From Tannerellaceae bacterium (GTDB taxonomy: Bacteria > Bacteroidota > Bacteroidia > Bacteroidales > Tannerellaceae), in contig JAISCM010000016.1 in the NCBI GenBank assembly GCA_031265595.1, positions 1-7,110 on the forward strand: DNA of 7,110 nt, given 5' to 3'. A program made the position numbers and the translations under genes. Each line of letters opens with the position of its first letter. The first letter of the stretch is position 1. Of the stretch, positions 1-5,600 are shown piece after piece. The notes beneath the pieces are model-generated. The model worked only from the letters and a program-made list of their open reading frames with translations. It had not been told where the DNA came from and made no database searches.

Positions 1-107
1 GGCAATTTGCCCCCGGCGCATTGCATCCCAAAGCCGTGATCAGGCAGGGGCTCTTAGCAGATGAATGTGCCAACGAAATGATTGCTTTCTTCCGCAATCG
101 CAGATGA
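1..107 (+). CDS. C-terminal end of an unidentified protein (5' truncated by the window edge)
   Basis: The frame beginning at base 3 is open from the window edge to a TGA at 105-107 and gives 34 residues starting QFAPGALHPKAVIRQG and ending EMIAFFRNRR. The composition looks like a genuine protein end: an amphipathic final helix (LLADECANEMIAFF) followed by a basic tail. The other two + frames hit stops at about 37-39 and 61-63. I do not recognise the family. An alpha/beta-hydrolase-type C-terminal helix is conceivable, but the fragment is too short to argue for it. It runs convergently into the DUF4834-like gene with no intervening base. No hairpin terminator is visible at the junction. Confidence 0.6.
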   Translation, partial: QFAPGALHPKAVIRQGLLADECANEMIAFFRNRR

Positions 108-365
108 TCACTCTTTTATGTCTTCATAATCCACATATTCGCCCTCGTTTTTATTAAACACTTTCTTTTTAGACGAGGCAGCCTCCTGTCGGTTAGCGCT
201 TTTCTGCCGAGACGTATGCTGGGTGGCCTGGCGTTGCTGACGGGCTTTCTTTTCGCTTTCACTCTCGCCAAACAAAACCCGTTTAAGTGTGCGAAGGAAA
301 GACAATCCCAACATTAAAGTCATCAGAATAATGAAGAAGAATATAACAAACAAAAATTTAAACAT
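108..365 (-). CDS. DUF4834-like small single-pass membrane protein
   Basis: This 85-residue protein has an N-terminal hydrophobic helix (about residues 2-24, rich in Phe, Ile and Leu), then a basic juxtamembrane stretch (RTLKRVLFG). A low-complexity polar middle follows (about 34-66, rich in K, R, Q, S and A). It ends in an ordered-looking acidic motif, VFNKNEGEYVDYEDIKE. That layout, especially the EGEYVDYE tail, matches my knowledge of the Bacteroidota DUF4834 family, whose function is unknown. The positive charges after the helix suggest an inner-membrane anchor with a cytoplasmic tail, which is inference. The ATG at 363-365 is the first in frame and is preceded by a candidate promoter ending about 36 bp upstream. 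Its stop abuts the stop of the convergent gene on the left. No partner is evident in the window. Confidence 0.8.
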   Translation of the reverse strand: MFKFLFVIFFFIILMTLMLGLSFLRTLKRVLFGESESEKKARQQRQATQHTSRQKSANRQEAASSKKKVFNKNEGEYVDYEDIKE

Positions 366-400
366 AACGTAACGCGTGTACTATTATAATGTAACTGTTA

Positions 401-408
401 CAAAGATA
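401..408 (-). promoter_or_regulatory. Candidate -7 element of the DUF4834 promoter
   Basis: On the minus strand this reads TATCTTTG, an exact match to the Bacteroidota -7 consensus TAnnTTTG. It would give a leader of roughly 30 nt before the ATG at 365. No clear TTG -33 element is seen at the expected 19-21 bp spacing; the nearest candidate is TTC. A perfect 11-bp inverted repeat GTAACTGTTAC (391-401) overlaps its downstream edge and could be an operator at the transcription start. Confidence 0.5.
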
Positions 409-480
409 CGATTTTCTATTAATTTTACTTGAACAGAGGAAAGAAAGTAAGAAAAAAAGAAAACAGACGTTTCTGCTTCC

Positions 481-577
481 TTTTGTTTGCCGACATATAT
501 CGGCAATATTGTTGACAATTGTCGGCAATATTGCCGATATATATCAGTAATTCTGCCGATATATGTCGGCAACAAAA
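481..577. repeat. Array of four palindromic repeats nested in a 24/25-bp inverted repeat
   Basis: Four degenerate copies of TTGCCGACATATATCGGCAA lie at 487-506, 512-528 (shortened to 17 bp), 531-550 and 553-572, separated by 5, 2 and 2 bp. Each copy is itself palindromic or nearly so. Copies 1 and 4 are also exact inverted repeats of each other over 19 bp (487-505 with 554-572). Allowing a single extra T, the arms extend outward through TTTTG/CAAAA to 481-505 and 554-577. A further perfect 16-bp palindrome, TCGGCAATATTGCCGA (522-537), bridges copies 2 and 3. Either strand could fold as one long stem capped by smaller hairpins, or as several separate hairpins. It may be an extragenic palindromic repeat (REP/MITE-like), a multi-site operator or an RNA structure; sequence alone does not decide. 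Confidence 0.85.
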
Positions 578-686
578 AACGACTAAGCAAACGTAAAGAA
601 ATATCAGATAGGTGGAGGACATTCCCGTAGTAGTATGGTTTGCGACAATAAGTATAGGAGTTCTGAAACGAATGAGATATTTTTAG

Positions 687-694
687 TACTTTTG
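687..694 (+). promoter_or_regulatory. Candidate -7 element of the lactonase promoter
   Basis: TACTTTTG matches the Bacteroidota TAnnTTTG consensus and lies 39 bp before the ATG at 734, implying a leader of about 30-35 nt. A -33 element is weak: CTG at 663-665 with a 21-bp spacer is the nearest candidate. No Shine-Dalgarno sequence precedes the start codon, which is usual in this phylum. Confidence 0.45.
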
Positions 695-733
695 GCTATT
701 CTATTTTGATTTACTGTATTAATCTATTGCGTT

Positions 734-1633
734 ATGGATAAGAGAATGTATGTGTGCGGTCTTGTATTTGTTAGTATGTGTTCCCTGGTTTATGCACAGG
801 GAGGTGAAGGGATCATAGCGCCTGGCGCTACGGTTCGGAAGGTAGCAGAAGGCTTTTCGTTTACCGAAGGGCCGGCGGTGGATAAAGAGGGGAATGTGTA
901 TTTTACCGATCAGCCGAACGATCGCATCTGGCGATGGACAACAGACGGGCAGGTGGCCGTCTTCCTTGAAAACACCGGACGGGCCAACGGGCTGTATTTC
1001 GATAAAGAAGGCAACCTGCTTTCGTGTTCGGATATGGAAAACGAGCTGTGGCGTATTACTACAGACGGAGAACATACCGTATTATTGACCGGTTACGAAG
1101 GCAAAAAGCTGAACGGCCCCAATGACTTATGGATACACCCCAATGGAAGTATCTATTTTACCGATCCGCTGTATAAACGCGATTACTGGACGCGCAACCC
1201 CGATATGCAGCAAGACGGGCAGCATCTGTATTATATGCCGGCAGACAGAAAAAAAGTAATACGCGCAGACAGCGAGCTGGAACAACCAAACGGGATCATC
1301 GGATCGCCCGACGGTACCTTATTATATGTAGCCGACATCAGGGCCGGAAAGACCTATTGCTATGATATAGCGCCCGACGGTTCATTGAAAAATAAACGCC
1401 TCTTTGCCCCGATGGGTTCGGATGGGATGACGATGGATGAGCAGGGAAATATTTACCTCACCGGCAGAGGCGTTACCGTATTCAGCCCGGCAGGCGAACA
1501 AATCGGGCATATCCCGGTAGAAGCCGGCTGGACAGCCAACGTATGTTTTGGCGGCAAAGACATGAAGACCCTGTTTATTACAGCATCGCAATACCTGTAC
1601 ACCTTACAGATGAATGTAAAAGGGGTAAGATAA
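734..1633 (+). CDS. Exported SMP-30/gluconolactonase-family protein
   Basis: This 299-residue protein begins with a typical signal peptide: basic MDKR, a hydrophobic core at about 5-19, and a likely signal peptidase I site after VYA (residue 21). It should act in the periplasm or outside the cell. The rest fits the SMP-30/Gluconolactonase/LRE-like six-bladed beta-propeller at its usual length. Recurrent blade motifs are visible: GNVYFTD (about 53-59), GSIYFTD (138-144), GTLLYVAD (194-201) and GNIYLTG (238-244). By analogy with SMP-30 and Drp35, likely metal ligands are Glu45 (FTEGPA), Asn186 (QPNG) and Asp230 (GSDG), with Asn130/Asp131 (GPNDLW) near the substrate. The family hydrolyses sugar lactones or related esters using a divalent metal, but the substrate here cannot be read from sequence. 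No sugar-metabolism genes flank it. The ATG at 734 is the start that keeps the signal peptide. Confidence 0.9.
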   Translation: MDKRMYVCGLVFVSMCSLVYAQGGEGIIAPGATVRKVAEGFSFTEGPAVDKEGNVYFTDQPNDRIWRWTTDGQVAVFLENTGRANGLYFDKEGNLLSCSDMENELWRITTDGEHTVLLTGYEGKKLNGPNDLWIHPNGSIYFTDPLYKRDYWTRNPDMQQDGQHLYYMPADRKKVIRADSELEQPNGIIGSPDGTLLYVADIRAGKTYCYDIAPDGSLKNKRLFAPMGSDGMTMDEQGNIYLTGRGVTVFSPAGEQIGHIPVEAGWTANVCFGGKDMKTLFITASQYLYTLQMNVKGVR

Positions 1634-1692
1634 GCTTTTCGCGGAATGAGGAGAAACAATGTGTTATTTTCCAAAAATATTTGCGAAACAAT

Positions 1693-1723
1693 TTGGTTTG
1701 TATTGCAAACTTATTTATATTTG
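1693..1723 (+). promoter_or_regulatory. Promoter of the membrane protein/winged-helix operon
   Basis: TATATTTG at 1716-1723 is an exact TAnnTTTG -7 element. A TTTG at 1692-1695 supplies a -33 TTG with a 20-bp spacer, which is the standard Bacteroidota geometry. Transcription should start near 1728-1731, leaving a short A-rich leader before the ATG at 1764. This is the best-formed promoter in the window. Confidence 0.65.
1696..1710. promoter_or_regulatory. Candidate operator, GTTTGTATTGCAAAC
   Basis: This 15-bp near-palindrome (arms GTTTG/CAAAC, one mismatched pair inside) lies exactly between the -33 and -7 elements. A protein bound there would block RNA polymerase. Part of it, TTTGTATTG (1697-1705), recurs as TTTGCATTG at 1720-1728 across the -7 element and likely start site. 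The winged-helix protein encoded by the same operon is the obvious candidate ligand, but that is inference. Confidence 0.35.
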
Positions 1724-1763
1724 CATTGTTAAATAGAAAGTAAACATTGTAAAGTAAAAAAGT

Positions 1764-2384
1764 ATGGAAAGTAAATTCAATGAACAGGAAAGCTTGCAGT
1801 TGATCACCGATATGATTAACCAGGCACGAAACAATTTCAGCCGGGGAGCCGGAAACAGTCTGCTATTCTGGGGATATGCGCTTGCGGTATTAGCTATTCT
1901 TAATTACGTATTGCTTGTTTCTTTTCATAGCCCATGGGGGTATTCCGTATGGGCTTTGGCTATCCCGCTTGCTGTTGTCTTCTACTTTTATTCGCGCAAA
2001 AGGTATAAGGAAGCGTTAATAAAATCGCATATTGATAAGGTGATAGGCTATGTATGGGCAAGCGCCTCTGCTTCCTTTCTGCTGATTATTTTTAGCTGTA
2101 ATGCGTATGCTTTGGGGTTTGCGTCTGCTATCCCTTACCTGCTGATCACGCCCCTGATCATGGCTGTTGCAGGGACAGCGTTGTATATAACGGCAAAGCT
2201 CTGCCGCTTCACACCGTATGCGTATGGAGGCATGGTATTCTGGCTGGGTAGTATCTTATGCGTGATTGGCTCCATCGTAACGGGCCGGAATGAGGTACAA
2301 TTTATTATTTTCGCCCTTAGCATGCTAATAGGATATGTGATACCGGGGCATCTGGCAAACCGTAAAGCAGAAGAAGATGTTTAA
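1764..2384 (+). CDS. Six-helix integral membrane protein of unknown function
   Basis: This 206-residue protein has a short polar N-terminus (about 1-30, containing NEQESLQLITDMINQAR, probably a cytoplasmic amphipathic helix). About six hydrophobic segments follow at roughly 32-52, 60-77, 94-112, 119-143, 152-172 and 178-195, then a short charged tail (NRKAEEDV). A basic loop, SRKRYKEALIKSH, follows the second helix, and by the positive-inside rule this places it in the cytoplasm. I see no catalytic or transporter signature and do not recognise a named family; similar proteins occur in Bacteroidota beside small winged-helix regulators. Its last 8 bases overlap the downstream regulator gene, so the two are almost certainly co-transcribed and translationally coupled. 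It may act as a membrane sensor or sequestering partner for the regulator, or be its regulated target; neither is shown. The ATG at 1764 follows an A-rich leader without a Shine-Dalgarno sequence. Confidence 0.8.
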   Translation: MESKFNEQESLQLITDMINQARNNFSRGAGNSLLFWGYALAVLAILNYVLLVSFHSPWGYSVWALAIPLAVVFYFYSRKRYKEALIKSHIDKVIGYVWASASASFLLIIFSCNAYALGFASAIPYLLITPLIMAVAGTALYITAKLCRFTPYAYGGMVFWLGSILCVIGSIVTGRNEVQFIIFALSMLIGYVIPGHLANRKAEEDV

Positions 2385-2661
2385 AGAGTTAGACCCTTTA
2401 CTGCTCTCACAGCAGCGGCTGGCTATCATGTCGATACTGATCTCGGCCGATGAAGCGGACTTTGTTTTTATAAAAGAGAAAACAGACGCTACGGCCGGCA
2501 ATTTAAGCTCGCATATCGAAAAGCTCAGCGAAGCCGGCTACTTGGAAATCAATAAATTTATTGATGGAAAACGTCCCCGGACCGTACTGAAAATAACACC
2601 GAAAGGCATTGATGCGTTCGACAATTACGTAAAAGCGCTTCAGGACTATATACGGAAATAA
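2377..2661 (+). CDS. Small winged-helix DNA-binding protein (HTH_34/MarR-like)
   Basis: This 94-residue protein is a single winged-helix domain with no ligand-binding extension. Helix 1 contains LLLSQQRLAIMSIL (about 8-21). Helix 2 covers about 27-35 (DFVFIKEKT). The recognition helix is around 38-52 (TAGNLSSHIEKLSEAG), and the wing spans about 56-74 with the basic turn DGKRPRTVLKIT. A final amphipathic helix (about 75-92, GIDAFDNYVKALQDYI) probably dimerises. This pattern fits the Pfam winged helix DNA-binding domain common in Bacteroidota (PF13601-type), related to MarR/PadR/ArsR folds. Its ATG overlaps the end of the membrane protein gene by 8 bp, which implies coupled translation. With no separate sensor domain it may depend on its membrane neighbour for signal input, which is inference. 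It ends 6 bp from the convergent tamB stop. Confidence 0.85.
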   Translation: MFKELDPLLLSQQRLAIMSILISADEADFVFIKEKTDATAGNLSSHIEKLSEAGYLEINKFIDGKRPRTVLKITPKGIDAFDNYVKALQDYIRK

Positions 2662-2667
2662 CCCGTT

Positions 2668-5600
2668 TTAGTCGGGCAAAACAGGAGGTATACCGGCGGG
2701 CGCTACGATAAGCGGCCGCCTACGCCTCCGGAATAATTCGGAGAAAGAAGAAAAGTCTTTCTTATACATGATACCGATGCCCTGGGTAGTTAAACTTTGC
2801 TTGAGGTAGCGATACATATCATTGGCGTGATTATAGGCTTTCAGACGTATCTCGCCTGTCCGGGTGAGTAGATATTCTATATCAAACTCGCCTACAAAGA
2901 CATTTTTTACATTCGGATTGCTCTTATACCCGAAATTGCCATTAAAGATAAGCCTGTTGTCTAATAGCTGGCTCGATAATAGCATTTCAAACTCCGTTTC
3001 ATTGAAGCCTTCCTGGCTGGCCCGGATATTCGTACCGATTTGTACCTTATCGGTTATCGTACTGAGAATGTTGGATATTTGCGAAGATATAGCTGCCGAG
3101 GTAACAGCGCTGAACTCATTCGTCCGCCCTGTGCGGTAGATGTCTTCCGTATAAAACTTATTCAGCACCAAAAGATAGACGATCTGCCGCGTCATCATAT
3201 CTTCGGTATTTACATAGCTCTTCACCTGCCGTTCCAGATCCTCATTAGAACCCGGCAGCTCTATATCGAACGAAATGGCCGGATTCTGTAGCATCCCATC
3301 CAGCTTCAATACGCAATTAACAGGGATGTTGGTGCGCGCGCTTTCCAGCAATAAGCTCTGGTCTAAGTCGCCGATATTAGCCGTTAAGCTATACGTTGCG
3401 TCAATATTGATGGTAGCATCGAATGGATTTCCGTTAAAGTGAACGGTACTTCCGTCTCTTATCTTAAAGTTTTTGTGAATGAGTTGTTGCAGGCTGAAAT
3501 TATAATCGCCTTGGAGGATACGGAAGGTGCCGTACATGCGCAGGTCGCTTTTCGTACCATAATCTATTTGCAGCCTTCCCGAGCCTACCCCCTTTATTTT
3601 ATCTCCGGAAGTAGGATCCATAATTAGTTCGATACTGGCGTCGGGGTTTACGTCCAGGTTCAGGTTGATGCGTACTTCGGCGCCTTCATCTGTAAGCGCC
3701 AACGGGTTGTAAAGCGGTTCCTTTTTCGTGGAACCGGCGCCGGGGTGTAGCAGGCTATCTTTGGATACAAACGTAATAAAATTATATTCTTCGGCAGACG
3801 AACGGCTCATGAAGTCGAGCGAGACGGCGGTTTTAGGCGCATTCGCCATGTTAATATCCAGATTAACGATCTGCTCATTGCCCGTTATCCTGGCTTCTCC
3901 GCTGCCAAACACGGCGCCGTATAGCAACGGATTATGCTTTTGCGTAGCATCATATACCAGCATATTATAGGCAGAGATGTCTACTAAGTAATCCATTTCT
4001 TTAAAATGCTTATGATGCAAGGTAAGATTGACGGTACCCGAATTTCCGAAGCGGTCGTACATCGCGGCGTTATCTATACGCAGGGAACGGTCGTCCATAA
4101 TAACCGAATCCGAGAACGTATAGTAGGTATTCAGTACGCCGATGCCTATCCCTCCGTCTTCTACAAATGCGCGCCCTTCTACATTCAGCTCTTTAAACGG
4201 CCCGTGCAGGCGGATGTCTCCCCAGCCTCGCCCTTTTATACTGGTAGCAATATTGTCCATAAAAGGATAGAGGAAGGCTACGTTGATACCATGCGCGCCA
4301 AACTGTAACGAAAGCCCCGACTTAGCGCCAACCGGGAAGATATACCCATTTACATCGGTATAGGTCGTATCATTTGCATAGATACTCCCTTTCATGGCTA
4401 TCCCCTGCTGCGCATCATCCCATTCGCTGTGAAGATGTAAGCGCCCTAAGCCCACCTGATTGAACGAGAAGCGTTCTACCTCAAAATTATCTGTCTTCAA
4501 CACTGGGGTCGTATACAGCCCGCTTATATTGAATATACCCGTAGCCAGGCCGCCAAACTGAAGAACCGGGTTATTAATAATATCGAAGATATAACTTAAT
4601 TCTATATCATTCAGGTCGAGAACTACTACATCCTGCGGATCTTTAGATACCGTCCCGTCTACACGTATGTATTGCGTATCGTGCGAGACATAGAAATTAC
4701 TTATGTCTATCCTGTTGTTTATGGCCGTAATACCAGCCTGCTCTATGTGCCAGATGCGATCATTGATAATCAGGGATCCCTCGTCGATACCTATTTCCGT
4801 ACGCAGGCTCTTCCGGCCATTTTCATTTTCATCTTGTATAAAGAAGGCCGAGGCTGTGAGACTTGATTCAAACCTACGCTCTTTATTATTTACCCAATCG
4901 AGAGAGGCTGTTATTTTATTATCCTGTGCATTCGCTTGTAAACGCAGGTCGTTCCGAAGCCCTTTCTTATTGTAATTGGCTACGTTTACCTGCAAGTCTA
5001 TTAAATCGGAAAGATTCTCGCACTTCAAAGCAAAAGAATCAAACATCATCCCCGACAGCCGGAACTGGGGGAGGAGCATTTCCATCCTGAATGTATTGTG
5101 CAGGTTATTATATTCTCCCGCAACGCTTCCCTTGCTAAGTACCGTAAAGGGCAGCTTCAAGGTATTCGACAAGGCTTCCGTATTCTCCAAAGACAAGTGG
5201 AAGCGGAAGTTATTCGCCTTTATCTCCTGCCGTTGTGTAGTCGTTTCAATCAGGGCGGGAAGGTATCCATTCAATGTTCTGAACAAACTGGGTAGTAAGG
5301 TAGAAAAGGAATAAACCCCTTTCACTTCGCCGGTAACGACGTCTGACGAAATGGTCAAAAGTTTATTGTCCGAGGCGCCCGACGCTTCTACCCTCAACTG
5401 CTTTAAGAAGAAATCGCTGGGGGCTGTGCGGATCGTCAGGCTGTCGAGCGTAATGCTTCCTTCTACATTATCTATATTATCGCCCGTAAAATCAGCTTTC
5501 AGGGAAGCCGATATTTCAGGAGATTCATACGTATCCGTAAGGTTTAAGTTGTCGGGGCGGAAATGTGCCAGGTCTGCCGTAAAGTTAAAGATTGAATTTT

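Larger units (their letters stand above)
366..733. other. Divergent intergenic region (368 bp) without a supported gene
   Basis: This region separates two divergent genes. From left to right it holds a minus-strand candidate promoter (401-408) with a small inverted repeat, an A/T-rich stretch (about 409-480), the palindrome array (481-577), an unassigned stretch (578-686) and a plus-strand candidate promoter (687-694). Two overlapping minus-strand frames of 65-68 codons cross the array. Their peptides are low-complexity translations of the repeats (recurring YIG and YRQYCRQ motifs), so I do not call them genes. No tRNA or recognisable riboswitch is visible. Confidence 0.7.

Noticed and set aside
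487..572. CRISPR array
   Set aside because: The repeats are short palindromes, variable in length, separated by only 2-5 bp. There are no unique spacers of normal length and no cas genes.
481..577. Insertion sequence remnant or miniature transposon with target-site duplication
   Set aside because: The inverted-repeat ends are clear but I find no flanking direct duplication and no transposase remnant, so a mobile origin remains only a possibility.
384..622. Two overlapping minus-strand frames of 65-68 codons
   Set aside because: Their sequence is a translation of the palindrome array plus an A/T-rich flank (repeating YIG, YRQYCRQ and a run of Phe). They overlap each other in different frames and the downstream promoter, and have no recognisable domain.
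702..708. Second plus-strand -7 element TATTTTG
   Set aside because: It has only one base between TA and TTTG, so it does not fit TAnnTTTG. The exact match at 687-694 is preferred.
719..1075. 118-codon minus-strand frame opposite the lactonase gene
   Set aside because: It is a shadow of the well-supported SMP-30 coding sequence, with no domain or promoter of its own.
1638..1688. Terminator hairpin after the lactonase gene
   Set aside because: TTTCGC and GCGAAA are complementary but lie about 40 bases apart, without a GC-rich stem or a following T-run. No terminator can be supported.
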